DNA of 64,000 bases from Methanopyrus sp. SNP6 (lineage in GTDB: Archaea > JAADCQ01 > Methanopyri > Methanopyrales > Methanopyraceae), in NCBI RefSeq assembly GCF_002201895.1, contig NZ_CP019436.1, positions 744,001 through 808,000 on the forward strand, read 5' to 3'. The notes under the pieces are model-generated. The model was not told where the DNA came from, did not search any database, and worked only from the letters and a program-made list of their open reading frames with translations. Shown in pieces: positions 35,100-44,621 of the stretch. Numbering within the stretch: position 1 is the first letter of the stretch; each line of letters starts with the position of its first letter. A program made the translations under genes and the position numbers.

Positions 35100-35327
35100 T
35101 TGAAGAAGACGAATCTGGCCGCGCTAGTCTCTGCCGTAGCGCTCCTCGGCGCGTTGGTGTTAGCCTTCGCCGGCGGTCCTAGGTGGCCCGTCGGGGTGTT
35201 AGCCCTGATAGTAGGTGGGTTAGACGTAGTAATCTCGTTCAGACGAGGTGGAGACAGAGTTCTCGGTCTGATGGGGTTCTTACTACTGATGATAGGCATG
35301 GCCGTACTAACGGGCAGGGTGAAATAG
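35100..35327 (+). CDS. Small two-helix membrane protein
   Basis: A 75-residue hydrophobic protein with two or three membrane segments (VSAVALLGALVLAFAGG, VGVLALIVGGLDVVI, GLMGFLLLMIGMAVL). TTG follows GGGGGCGAG. No family recognised. It sits two bases ahead of the archaemetzincin gene and is probably cotranscribed with it. Confidence 0.6.
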   Translation: MKKTNLAALVSAVALLGALVLAFAGGPRWPVGVLALIVGGLDVVISFRRGGDRVLGLMGFLLLMIGMAVLTGRVK

Positions 35328-35328
35328 C

Positions 35329-35856
35329 TTGAAGTTATGCCTGGTGGCGTTTGACGGAAAGATCCCATTACTCAGCAGTATCGTCGGCAGGTTCGAGGAA
35401 CACGTATCGGAATACCTGGACGAGGTAGAGGTGGAAAGGAAACGAGAGAAACTACCCGAACATGCGTACTCAGAAGTGAGGGACCAGTACCTAGCAAGTG
35501 CTCTCCTCGATATCTTACGCAACGTGAAAGGGGAGTACGACCGTGTCCTAGGATTGACCTCGGAGGATCTCTACGCTCCGGGGCTCAACTTCGTCTTCGG
35601 TCAGGCCCGATGCCCAGGTAGAGAGGCAGTAGTCTCAGTGGCCCGACTGCTGGATCCGAATCCGGACTTATACCTGGAACGTGTCGTAAAGGAGCTTACA
35701 CACGAGCTCGGACATACCTTCGGGTTAGGCCACTGCTCGGACCGTAACTGCGTGATGAGCTTCTCTAGTTCATTACTAGAGGTAGACCGCAAATCACCGA
35801 ACTTCTGTCGAAAATGTGCCGGGTTGCTTCGAGGAAACTTGAAGCGTGGAGGTTGA
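35329..35856 (+). CDS. amzA: Archaemetzincin zinc metalloprotease
   Basis: A 175-residue archaemetzincin. The extended zinc motif HELGHTFGLGHC is followed by the CxxC-containing segment (CSDRNCVM and FCRKC), with Met in the NCVMSFS Met-turn. Archaemetzincins bind a second structural zinc through these cysteines; a member from this species has been structurally studied. Natural substrate unknown. TTG start right after the small membrane protein. Confidence 0.92.
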   Translation: MKLCLVAFDGKIPLLSSIVGRFEEHVSEYLDEVEVERKREKLPEHAYSEVRDQYLASALLDILRNVKGEYDRVLGLTSEDLYAPGLNFVFGQARCPGREAVVSVARLLDPNPDLYLERVVKELTHELGHTFGLGHCSDRNCVMSFSSSLLEVDRKSPNFCRKCAGLLRGNLKRGG

Positions 35857-35871
35857 GCGGGGCACGTAATA

Positions 35872-36372
35872 GTGACCACCGAGTACGTAGACAAAGTGGG
35901 ACGTAAGGTAGTAGTTCGGAGGGCTAAGAGGTCTGACATCCCGGAAGTGGTGGAGATAGAAGAGCGTGCGTTCCCGAAATCACCGTATCCGACGTACGTC
36001 TTCCTTTATAACTTGAGTAACAATCCGGAAGGATTCTTGGTGGCTGAGGTTGAGGGTAAGGTGGTGGGGTACGTCATCTTCGAGCTCCGACCGTGGCTCG
36101 GTGAGGGCCACATAGTCTCGATCGCCGTGCATCCTAACTACCGGCGTACCGGGATCGGTACTATTCTCATGAGAGAGGCAGAGTACAAGATAGTAGAAGC
36201 CGGGTACAAAACCGTCCGGCTGGAAGTCAGAGAGTCAAACTTCCCGGCCAGACGTTTCTACGAACGACTGGGTTACAGGGAGGAACGTAGGGAACGCGGT
36301 TACTACTCCGACGGAGAGACTGCCGTTATCATGGTAAAGAAGCTGAACACCGTCCGGTATCATCGGCGATGA
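35872..36372 (+). CDS. GNAT N-acetyltransferase, RimI-like
   Basis: A 166-residue GNAT-fold protein with the acetyl-CoA loop IAVHPNYRRTGIGTILM and the C-terminal LEVRESNFPARRFYERLGY, typical of RimI/archaeal Naa10-type N-terminal acetyltransferases. GTG start. It follows archaemetzincin with a 15-base gap, so the two probably form one transcript. Confidence 0.85.
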   Translation: MTTEYVDKVGRKVVVRRAKRSDIPEVVEIEERAFPKSPYPTYVFLYNLSNNPEGFLVAEVEGKVVGYVIFELRPWLGEGHIVSIAVHPNYRRTGIGTILMREAEYKIVEAGYKTVRLEVRESNFPARRFYERLGYREERRERGYYSDGETAVIMVKKLNTVRYHRR

Positions 36373-36423
36373 CGTCATAACGGCTCTCGTGGGAGCGGGA
36401 ATTGTGTGGAGTTTTCGGCGAGG

Positions 36424-36437
36424 TTAAAACGTTTTAA
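36424..36437. terminator. AT-rich palindrome between rimI-like gene and tRNA-Arg
   Basis: TTAAAACGTTTTAA is a perfect 14-base palindrome. It lies downstream of both the rimI-like gene (plus) and the tRNA gene (minus), with T-runs on both strands, so it may serve as a two-way terminator. Confidence 0.4.
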
Positions 36438-36457
36438 ACATTGTAACGATAGCCGTG

Positions 36458-36531
36458 TGGCCCCGCCGGGATTTGAACCCGGGCTACGGGCTCCGCAGGC
36501 CCGCGTCCTATCCAGGCTAGACTGCGGGGCC
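36458..36531 (-). tRNA. tRNA-Arg (anticodon GCG), with C at position 8
   Basis: A 74-base cloverleaf. The acceptor is GGCCCCG pairing with CGGGGCC; the T arm is CCGGG-TTCAAAT-CCCGG; the anticodon stem-loop is CGGGC-CTGCGGA-GCCCG, giving anticodon GCG (Arg, codon CGC). No intron and no encoded CCA. The normally invariant T8 is C (plus-strand G at 36524). In Methanopyrus such C8 residues are edited to U by a dedicated deaminase, so this is expected, not an error. Confidence 0.95.
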
Positions 36532-36559
36532 CGCCTCCAAGGCGGGGGATCCCGTCCAG

Positions 36560-36568
36560 TTTAAAAAA
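36560..36568. promoter_or_regulatory. Shared TATA-like box for tRNA-Arg and possibly the GltB-like gene
   Basis: Reads TTTTTTAAA on the minus strand, 29-37 bases ahead of the tRNA 5' end, and TTTAAAAAA on the plus strand, 28-36 bases before the GTG of the GltB-like gene. Use by the tRNA is well supported by distance; use by the other gene would leave almost no leader. Confidence 0.5.
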
Positions 36569-36595
36569 CCTTATGGTGCGGAGCGATCCCGACCG

Positions 36596-37885
36596 GTGAA
36601 CGCTAAAGTCCCCCCATACGGTCGATACCTTCACCGGCTTGTGGGGGGAATTTCTCGGTTGTGGTGGCGCGAACACGTGAAAGAAATACAGAGAAAAGCC
36701 GAAACGGGCGAGTATGCTGTCCGTGGGTTCGGGACGAGCCGTAAAGTGCCACACTTCGACGATTTAGTCATCCTCCCAGCACAAGTTTCGCGACCTCCGA
36801 TCGACAAGTATCGTGAGCCATGCAATACCAAAACGGTTCTCGGCGACCGGTTCGCGGAGAAACCATTGAAGTTGGATATCCCGGTGCTGGTTGGTGCCAT
36901 GTCTTTCGGGGCTCTCAGCAAAGAGGCAAAAGTCGCGATCGCTCGTGGAACGGCTATGGTCGGAACTGCCACGAACACTGGTGAAGGAGGTATGTTACCA
37001 GAGGAGCGAGAAGAAGCGAAGTGGCTCATCGCCCAATACGCTTCAGGGCGATTCGGAGTCTCAGCGGAGTACTTGAACGCTGCCGACGCTATCGAGATCA
37101 AGATCGGACAGGGCGCCAAGCCCGGCATGGGAGGTCATCTCATGGGAGAGAAGGTGACGAAGGAAATCGCGGAGATAAGGGGCATCCCAGAGGGTTCGGA
37201 CGCGCTGTCACCGGCCCGTCATATGGACATAGTCGGACCCGAAGACCTGAAGATGAAGATCGAGCAGCTTCGAGAGATTACGGATTGGGAGATCCCTATC
37301 ATCGTTAAGTACAGCCCGGGCCGAGTCAAAGAGGACGTGAAGATCGCGGCCAAGGCCGGGGCTGATATCATAGCGATCGACGGAATGCAAGGAGGTACCG
37401 GCGCGTCACCGGAGATCGCGACCGAAAACGCTGGAATACCCACCATCGCCGCGCTAGTCCAGGCTGTGGAGGCCCTGAACGAGATCGGGATGCGGGACGA
37501 AGTCGACATAATCATCTCTGGCGGCATCCGCGACGGTGCGGACGTCGCCAAGGCGTTGGCTTTGGGCGCCGACGCCGTCTACGTCTGTACTTCGGTCCTG
37601 ATCGCCATGGGATGTACGGCGTGCGCTCAGTGCCACTCTGGAAGGTGCCCAGTGGGTATCTGCACTCAGGATCCGGAACTCCGCAAGAAGCTCGATGTCG
37701 ACGAAGTGGCGGAACGTGTGGCCAACTACCTTAAGGTGGTGACCGAGGAGTGCAAGATACTGGCACAGTTAGCCGGTAAGACGGACGTACACAACCTCGA
37801 AAAAGAGGATCTTAGAGCACTCTCGGAGGACGTAGCCCGTATTACCGGCGTGAAGATGGCGGGCTCCGACGTCGAGCTAGCATAG
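36596..37885 (+). CDS. Glutamate synthase FMN-domain protein (archaeal GltB-like)
   Basis: A 429-residue stand-alone version of the glutamate synthase central FMN/iron-sulfur domain. Visible are VGAMSFGALSKEAKVAIARG, TGEGGM, the IKIGQGAKPGMGGHL loop, IIAIDGMQGGTGASP (FMN site) and the cluster cysteines in GCTACAQCHSGRCPVGIC. Archaeal glutamate synthases often split these domains among separate genes; the amidotransferase and reductase parts are not in this window. Followed 14 bases later by guaA subunit A, a glutamine-using enzyme. Confidence 0.88.
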   Translation: MNAKVPPYGRYLHRLVGGISRLWWREHVKEIQRKAETGEYAVRGFGTSRKVPHFDDLVILPAQVSRPPIDKYREPCNTKTVLGDRFAEKPLKLDIPVLVGAMSFGALSKEAKVAIARGTAMVGTATNTGEGGMLPEEREEAKWLIAQYASGRFGVSAEYLNAADAIEIKIGQGAKPGMGGHLMGEKVTKEIAEIRGIPEGSDALSPARHMDIVGPEDLKMKIEQLREITDWEIPIIVKYSPGRVKEDVKIAAKAGADIIAIDGMQGGTGASPEIATENAGIPTIAALVQAVEALNEIGMRDEVDIIISGGIRDGADVAKALALGADAVYVCTSVLIAMGCTACAQCHSGRCPVGICTQDPELRKKLDVDEVAERVANYLKVVTEECKILAQLAGKTDVHNLEKEDLRALSEDVARITGVKMAGSDVELA

Positions 37886-37899
37886 GGGCCTCTCCCCGT

Positions 37900-38463
37900 T
37901 TGATCCTTATAGTCGACAACCACGGCCAATACGTGCACCTGATCCGCAAGAACTTCGACTACATGGGTGTTCCCGCCGAGATCATCCCTAATACCACTGA
38001 CCCAGAAGACGTCCGCGAACGTGCCAGCGGTGTGGTGATCAGCGGAGGACCATCCCGTGAGCTGGCGGGTAACTCCCAAGAGATTATCGAGGAACTGGCA
38101 GGAGAAGTACCTATACTGGGAATCTGCTTGGGGCACCAGCTCATGGCCGAGGTTTTCGGAGGGAAGGTGGATTGGGCTGCGGGTCGTGAGGAATACGCCA
38201 GAACGGAAGTAGAGATACTGGACCACGAAGGCATCTTCGAAGGCTTACCGGATAAAATCGTGGCTTGGGCTTCGCACCGAGACGAGGTGAAGGAGGTCCC
38301 CGACGAGTTCGTCGTGACAGCCCGTTCCGACAGATGCGACGTAGAGGCGATGCGCCACGAGGAGGTACCTTTATATGGCGTCCAGTTCCACCCAGAGCTG
38401 AAGTTCACCGAGTACGGAATGGATATACTGAAGAACTTCGCGGAAATCTGTTCACGAGGATGA
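37900..38463 (+). CDS. guaAA: GMP synthase glutamine amidotransferase subunit (subunit A)
   Basis: A 187-residue class I glutamine amidotransferase that feeds ammonia to the separate ATP-pyrophosphatase subunit of archaeal GMP synthase. The catalytic Cys is in LGICLGHQLMAE and the His-Glu pair in VQFHPELKFTE. TTG start. It follows the GltB-like gene and is probably in the same transcript. The synthetase subunit is not in this window. Confidence 0.9.
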   Translation: MILIVDNHGQYVHLIRKNFDYMGVPAEIIPNTTDPEDVRERASGVVISGGPSRELAGNSQEIIEELAGEVPILGICLGHQLMAEVFGGKVDWAAGREEYARTEVEILDHEGIFEGLPDKIVAWASHRDEVKEVPDEFVVTARSDRCDVEAMRHEEVPLYGVQFHPELKFTEYGMDILKNFAEICSRG

Positions 38464-38497
38464 CAAGGGGGAGCGCAACACGCTCCAAGAATTAGTA

Positions 38498-39502
38498 TTG
38501 TGGTCGTCCGTGCTCGCGTTCGCTACCGCACTCTGTTGGATAGGTTCGGAATTGTTGGTTTCGAGCCTTATAACGATCGGAGAAACCAGCGGTATCCCAG
38601 AAAGTGTACTAGGAGTACTGGTCTCGGCTCCTGGCACCTCGCTCCCGGAATTCGGATCCTCACTTGTAGCTACTCTCGCAGAACACAAACCTGACGTAGG
38701 CGTCGGATGTGTTGTGGGTTCAAACGTATATAACTTATGTGGGATTTTAGGGATAGCGACTTTAGTAACGGTCATGAAGACTAAGACTCCGATTGAAGTT
38801 TCTAGATATCCAGTAATCGACGCGGTAGTATCAGCAGGAGTTATAGCGATGCTCATTGCAATGACTATTGACGGCATGATAACTAAATGGGATGGCGTAT
38901 TGTTCTTCGTTATTTATTGCATATACGCATATGCTCTTATAAAGCATGGCAAAACGCACGGGGAGGAGAATAAGGAAGCAGAAAGGAAAGAAAGGTACGA
39001 ACAGCACACAAAAGACGCAGGCGTATCTGTAGTAATGAGCCTGGACTCTCGTAGTAAGTTTAAAGTGGTGACAAAACTTGTAGTGGGAATAGGGTTGTTC
39101 GCAATCTCTGTGAGATTGCTTGTAAAAGCAACTATAAAGCTTTCCATAATTCTTGGATACCCATCGGCTCTCTTAGGTTACACCATATTGGCTATCGCTA
39201 CCTCACTTCCGGAAACATTTACCACGATTAGCGCCGCTGTTAAGGGTCACGGCGACCTAGCTGTAACCAACATATTGGGGAGCAATAACTTCAATATACT
39301 CATGGGAATCGGTATTCCGTCCCTATTCGGTGGTGTTGCCACCACCCTGGCTGATAGACGTCTAACAGTCATCCTTCTGACCGCCACTTTAGCAGCACTC
39401 CCCTTCATCTACCGAAGACGAATCGGTATACTTTTCTCACTAACTATGTTCGCCTTTTATAGTCTGTTCATCTACTACACTGTTGCATTGATTACTCATT
39501 AA
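38498..39502 (+). CDS. Sodium/calcium exchanger family membrane protein
   Basis: A 334-residue CaCA-family exchanger with about ten membrane segments and two alpha repeats: VSAPGTSLPEFGSSLVATLA with VVGSNVYNLCGILG in the first half, and AIATSLPETFTTISAAVKG with ILGSNNFNILMGIG in the second. The central loop is charged. Base composition is clearly more AT-rich than flanking genes, suggesting a different history. Direction of transport and ion are inferred from the family. Confidence 0.85.
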   Translation: MWSSVLAFATALCWIGSELLVSSLITIGETSGIPESVLGVLVSAPGTSLPEFGSSLVATLAEHKPDVGVGCVVGSNVYNLCGILGIATLVTVMKTKTPIEVSRYPVIDAVVSAGVIAMLIAMTIDGMITKWDGVLFFVIYCIYAYALIKHGKTHGEENKEAERKERYEQHTKDAGVSVVMSLDSRSKFKVVTKLVVGIGLFAISVRLLVKATIKLSIILGYPSALLGYTILAIATSLPETFTTISAAVKGHGDLAVTNILGSNNFNILMGIGIPSLFGGVATTLADRRLTVILLTATLAALPFIYRRRIGILFSLTMFAFYSLFIYYTVALITH

Positions 39503-39524
39503 TGTCAGTTAAAAGGGTGATAAA

Positions 39525-40076
39525 TTGGAAATGGTAGGTGATAACTTGACTGAGCCTACGTATCATGACCATAAGAAACATTCACCTGAAACCCTCCGTC
39601 TCGCTATTATGACGGTTAGTAACAGTAAGTTCGACCAAGCTGCTCGCAATAGACATCCAGATGACCCTTCAGGAGACATCCTGCAACAAAAGCTTGAGGA
39701 GACTGATTGTAAAGTCGTCTACCGTACCTTACTTCCGGATCAATCGGACGTGATCGTCGGTATGGTGAAGTGGTTTGTTGATCGCGTTCATGCTATTGTC
39801 ATAGTGGGAGGCACTGGCATAACGCCAACTGACACTACTATTGAAGCTTTAAAGCGTATCGCTGATAAGCAAGTTCCGGGATTCGGTGAGCTATTTCGTC
39901 GTCGATCCGAGAAGGAAATAGGAGTCCACGCCGCCCTAACTCGTGCCACGATGTACATAGTCGACAAGACTCCAGTCGCTTGTCTGCCAGGGTCACCGCA
40001 TGCCGCAGAGCTCGGTGCCGAGATACTCGTTGAACTCTTACCACATGCTGTCGTTCATAGCCGCGGCGACGCCTAG
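39525..40076 (+). CDS. moaB: Molybdenum cofactor biosynthesis protein MoaB/MogA family
   Basis: A 183-residue molybdopterin adenylyltransferase family protein. Typical segments are LAIMTVSNSKF, AIVIVGGTGITPTDTTIEAL, PGFGELFRRRSEKEIG and VACLPGSPHAAELGAEIL. It activates molybdopterin for metal insertion, needed in methanogens for the Mo/W formylmethanofuran dehydrogenase. TTG at 39525 follows GGGTGATAAA; another TTG at 39546 is also possible. AT-rich like the preceding gene. Convergent with moaC. Confidence 0.88.
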   Translation: MEMVGDNLTEPTYHDHKKHSPETLRLAIMTVSNSKFDQAARNRHPDDPSGDILQQKLEETDCKVVYRTLLPDQSDVIVGMVKWFVDRVHAIVIVGGTGITPTDTTIEALKRIADKQVPGFGELFRRRSEKEIGVHAALTRATMYIVDKTPVACLPGSPHAAELGAEILVELLPHAVVHSRGDA

Positions 40077-40087
40077 GAGAACTCCTT

Positions 40088-40528
40088 CTATTTGATGATC
40101 TTCTCCACTACCCTAACGTTCTCGATGCGAGTGTGTGGGTATTGCCCCTCCCTATCCTTCTCAGCGTATTTAACCATGTCCCAGAGCGTGACTAATCCGA
40201 CCACTAACCCTGTTAGGGCGTCCATCTCGACACCTGTCTTCCCTTCGGACTTGACCCGTACCGACATCTTCACGCCGTCTTCAAGGACCTCGACGTCGAC
40301 ATCGACTCCAGTGATCTTGACGGGATGGCAGTGGGGGACCAGCTCCGGCGTCTTCTTCACGGCGAGTATGGCAGCTATCTTGGCAACCTCGATGGGGTCA
40401 CCCTTACCCTGTGGATGAGATTCGCCCGACTTCACCGCGTTCACGCCATCCTCGGTTAGTCTGAGGAACCCACTGGCCTCGGCAATGCGGATCTCTTCCT
40501 TCTTCCCGGTGACGTCCACCATCGACAT
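40088..40528 (-). CDS. moaC: Cyclic pyranopterin monophosphate synthase
   Basis: MoaC, which makes cyclic pyranopterin monophosphate in the first stage of molybdenum cofactor synthesis. Seen are MVDVTGKKEEIRIA at the N-terminus, the KGDPIEVAKIAAILAVKKT segment, the catalytic ELVPHCHPVKI, and ALTGLVVGLVTLWDMVK. ATG at 40528 follows GGGGGT at seven bases; the frame is open to 40549. It lies just downstream of the 16S rRNA on the same strand. Confidence 0.92.
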   Translation of the reverse strand: MSMVDVTGKKEEIRIAEASGFLRLTEDGVNAVKSGESHPQGKGDPIEVAKIAAILAVKKTPELVPHCHPVKITGVDVDVEVLEDGVKMSVRVKSEGKTGVEMDALTGLVVGLVTLWDMVKYAEKDREGQYPHTRIENVRVVEKIIK

Positions 40529-40609
40529 CAGTTTACCCCCAGCGGTCACTCCTAAAGGGGCTCATCACCCAAAGGGATCGGTACTGCGGGACCCGTTCAT
40601 CCCACCACA

Positions 40610-40638
40610 CATATTGTTACGAAATCCATAACAATATG
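40610..40638 (-). terminator. AT-rich hairpin downstream of 16S rRNA
   Basis: CATATTGTTA and TAACAATATG form a perfect 10-bp stem with a 9-base loop. It lies just past the 16S processing stem and before moaC. A similar ATTGTTATG(G/A)AT sequence follows the 5S gene, so this may mark rRNA transcript ends. Function is inferred from position. Confidence 0.45.
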
Positions 40639-40665
40639 AGGAAGGGCGGGAGATCATCGCCCCCT

Positions 40666-40686
40666 CGCAAGCCCGCCCTCCGGGGC
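40666..40686 (-). other. 16S rRNA processing stem, 3' strand
   Basis: On the minus strand this reads GCCCCGGAGGGCGGGCTTGCG and is perfectly complementary over 21 bases to the leader segment at 42277-42297. Together they bracket the 16S gene. See the leader entry for the adjoining internal loop. Confidence 0.85.
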
Positions 40687-40717
40687 TTTCGTTACCCCAC
40701 CGCATCATCCCCGCCGC

Positions 40718-42230
<1,513 letters not shown>

Positions 42231-42276
42231 TAGGTGACGGCCGCAAGGATTTCGGGTCCGCGGTGGGGCTCTCACG

Positions 42277-42297
42277 GCCCCGGAGGGCGGGCTTGCG
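42277..42297 (-). other. 16S rRNA processing stem, 5' strand
   Basis: The leader strand reads CGCAAGCCCGCCCTCCGGGGC and pairs perfectly with the trailer at 40666-40686. Toward the 16S, leader CGTGAGAG faces trailer TAACGAAA, and pairing then resumes (CCCCACCGC with GCGGTGGGG). Such a loop flanked by helices resembles the bulge-helix-bulge site cut by archaeal splicing endonuclease. Confidence 0.85.
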
Positions 42298-42392
42298 TCG
42301 ACCCCGGGGCCCCTGGGGTGTGTTCCCCCAGGGGTTGCCCGGGGTCCCATCGGGGGGCTCTTCTCCCGCGGCCAACCTCCTTTGGAACACGG

Positions 42393-42406
42393 TTATATAT
42401 TAAATT
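42393..42406 (-). promoter_or_regulatory. 16S rRNA promoter (TATA box)
   Basis: The minus strand reads AATTTAATATATAACC after CCCGAAA, a strong BRE-TATA arrangement. Transcription should start near 42370, giving a leader of about 140 bases that includes the processing stem. Confidence 0.75.
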
Positions 42407-42524
42407 TTCGGGCTTCTCGGATCGCAAGCACGGACCTCATTCTGCTAATGGGAGGCGTCGCCGAGACCATGGGGACGCGCTTGGCATCGCTCGATTACAT
42501 TAACCTCAGACCGGTGAGGGACCC

Positions 42525-42786
42525 GTGGTGGGGTTCGCGAGAGGCGACCGGTACCGGCTGGAGTGCAGGGTTTCCACCAAGGTGCTTCGTCCAGAAGGGC
42601 GACGGTGTTGGAGTTCCTGGAAGGGATGTTCGATGGTCACGGGAGGCTGGAACGGATTCGTGAGATCTGAGATGGGGGTAGGTGGGGTCGGTCAAGGGTG
42701 GGTTGGCCATCGGAGAGTCCTCCCCTTCGCGGGCACTCGTCATCCCGTACCACCGAGTGGCCTTCTTCTTGGGAGAGTTTAGCGCT
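42525..42786 (+). pseudogene. Probable remnant of a protein gene in three frames
   Basis: Protein-like stretches occur in consecutive frames: GFARGDRYRLECRVSTKVL (frame of 42525), then VLEFLEGMFDGHGRLERIRE ending in TGA at 42668-42670, then GESSPSRALVIPYHRVAFF to LGEFSARKRET ending at TAA near 42784. Each looks like genuine archaeal protein sequence while the other frames do not. I cannot name the family. It lies upstream of the 16S promoter. Confidence 0.35.
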
Positions 42787-43200
42787 CGGAAGCGGGAGAC
42801 TTAAGTGGGCCCTCGGACCGGGTTACCCACGAGTTCATGCTGGTGTCCCGGCTCATTATCCTCCGACCGATGATGATGTCGTTGCTCTCCCCAGTGATGT
42901 CTTCGTGGTGAGTGTCCCGCACCCGATCGGCTGACTTTTCACTACTCGAGGGCCGCCGAATGTTCGGTCGCGCCCCATTCCCGTCGGAGGTCTGGGTGTA
43001 GGGAGCGGCGTTCTAGGTATCGTTACTATTTCCGCAACGATCTCTGAGGGCCGGGGGCGACCGGTCGGTACCCTCGGGATGTATCATCGCTACTAGCTCA
43101 ACATGGAGCTAATCCCCATCGTCCCGGACCCTATTCGTATGTGGTGGTCGGGTGGGCGGATTCCGATCATCCCGCGGCGGTCGCTCCCGTGGCCGTGTCC
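42787..43200. other. Gene-poor stretch upstream of the 16S gene
   Basis: No reading frame here looks like a real protein and no tRNA is visible. An ATGATGA (42870-42876) followed by an AGTGATGT and a CTGA (42931-42934) has C/D-box-like spacing of about 65 bases, but lacks a D' box. The rest shows nothing I can support. Confidence 0.4.
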
Positions 43201-44067
43201 TCATCCTTCCATTTCTTCGAGCTCTTCGAGTAACCTTTCGATGTCGTCACGCTCCTCTAGCTCCTCCAGCACCTCGGAGTCTTCGGCGACTTCACGGGCC
43301 ATGTGTTCGGGCATGTTTAGGATGTCGTTAAGGTACTCGTCGACGTCATGGATCTCACCGGCTTTCACGTCGAGGACCTTATCGCAATGTACCACGACGG
43401 TCCCGTCCTCGAGGATACTCATCGGCGCCCGATATTTGGGAAGGTGTGGTGGCAGAGTACGGATCGGGAGGAGACTGTACACAAGGGCACCACGGAACTC
43501 GTGTACTGCGGTCTCCAGCAGGACGTCGGCTACCTCGGCGTTCGGGGATCGTAAGGCGGACTCAGGTAGGGCGCATCCGGCGAGGACGGCTATGTCGTTT
43601 TTCACCGCGGCCGCTTTCAAGACGGAGACCACTTGCAGGAATTTCTCGTGCTCGCCGCGGTGCATCGGGTATATCGAGTCAATCACGACCACGTCGGGGT
43701 CGTACTCAGGCACGATTTCTCTGATCCTGTAGGGTTCGATGTCCTGAATAATCTCGCCTATGGCCCGATGGTATATACCGGCGCGGACGCAGAAAGCGTT
43801 GAGGACGACCAGATCACCTTTCTCGTAAGCTCCTCGGGCGTCCTTGCCGTACTCCTCGGAACGTCGCAGGAACTCGTAAGGTGAGGTGCTAGTAGCGAGG
43901 AGGAGTACGCGAAGGCCGTCTTCCAGGATGTTCCAGATAGCGTTATCGAGCAGGGGCTGTCGAGGGGATCCGGGAAGGCCTGCGAGTATCGTCACGCCAC
44001 GTCGTGGGAGTCCGCCACCGATCATTTCGTCGAAACCGAGTATGCTAGTCTCGATACGGTCGGTCAA
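43201..44067 (-). CDS. KaiC/RadA-like ATPase-fold protein lacking the P-loop lysine
   Basis: About 288 residues of the RecA/KaiC superfamily. The N-terminus has the KaiC-type TSILGFDEMIGGGLPRRGVT, but Walker A reads GLPGSPRQPLL instead of GxxGxGKT/S, so normal ATP binding is unlikely. Walker B is kept as DVVVIDSIYP. The C-terminal 60 residues are very acidic and probably coiled coil. TTG at 44067 follows GAGGGTG. It is nine to eighteen bases after a DUF483 gene and probably cotranscribed. Confidence 0.75.
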   Translation of the reverse strand: MTDRIETSILGFDEMIGGGLPRRGVTILAGLPGSPRQPLLDNAIWNILEDGLRVLLLATSTSPYEFLRRSEEYGKDARGAYEKGDLVVLNAFCVRAGIYHRAIGEIIQDIEPYRIREIVPEYDPDVVVIDSIYPMHRGEHEKFLQVVSVLKAAAVKNDIAVLAGCALPESALRSPNAEVADVLLETAVHEFRGALVYSLLPIRTLPPHLPKYRAPMSILEDGTVVVHCDKVLDVKAGEIHDVDEYLNDILNMPEHMAREVAEDSEVLEELEERDDIERLLEELEEMEG

Positions 44068-44084
44068 GTTGGACACCCTCAGAC

Positions 44085-44621
44085 CTAGGGGGCGTGGACT
44101 TCGTAAAACCCTCGATATGCGGAGTGATACGTGAGGACTCCTAGCTTTTCGATGTGTGTTCGGAGCTCCTTCTCGAGCTGTAGGTACGGTCCGGGGTCCG
44201 CGGCAACCTCCAGCAGGTGGGCCCGACGCGCTCGTCGACAGGCCGAGGAGCAGGGGACGAACCCCTCGGTTACGATAACTACGTCCTCCGGGTCGTGGTC
44301 GAACTTGACATGGCCCTCCATGAAGTACTCGACGCAGCAGCCGGGATAATCAAGGAACTTCCCGATTTCCTCGTCATCGAGCGTGTACACTCCGATTCTC
44401 TCCGAGACATAGGGATGTAGGGCGGGGCGAACGTGTAAGCCGCTCTCCTCCCACATGGTCAGCTCCGTTTCGACAACACTTATGCATAGGTCGAGATCCA
44501 CGGGTGTGAGCCGTTGGAGGGCGAACTCCGCGAGGGTTCGCGGTTCGGGTAAGTCACCGGTACCGTCCATATAGGAGCGGAGATCTTGGAGGAACGTGAG
44601 GATACGCTCGAGCGTGTTCAA
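44085..44621 (-). CDS. DUF483 family protein
   Basis: About 178 residues resembling the archaeal DUF483 family, with cysteines in FLDYPGCCVEYFMEG and GFVPCSSACRRARR that could bind a metal. The open frame reaches 44675, but TTG at 44621 follows CGGGGGATCC and precedes the conserved part. Function unknown. It directly precedes the KaiC-like gene, which suggests a shared role. Confidence 0.65.
   Translation of the reverse strand: MNTLERILTFLQDLRSYMDGTGDLPEPRTLAEFALQRLTPVDLDLCISVVETELTMWEESGLHVRPALHPYVSERIGVYTLDDEEIGKFLDYPGCCVEYFMEGHVKFDHDPEDVVIVTEGFVPCSSACRRARRAHLLEVAADPGPYLQLEKELRTHIEKLGVLTYHSAYRGFYEVHAP

Noticed and set aside
42668-42670. In-frame TGA as a selenocysteine codon in the remnant upstream of 16S
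   Set aside because: The protein-like sequence after it continues in a different frame, and nothing resembling a selenoprotein or SECIS element is visible.
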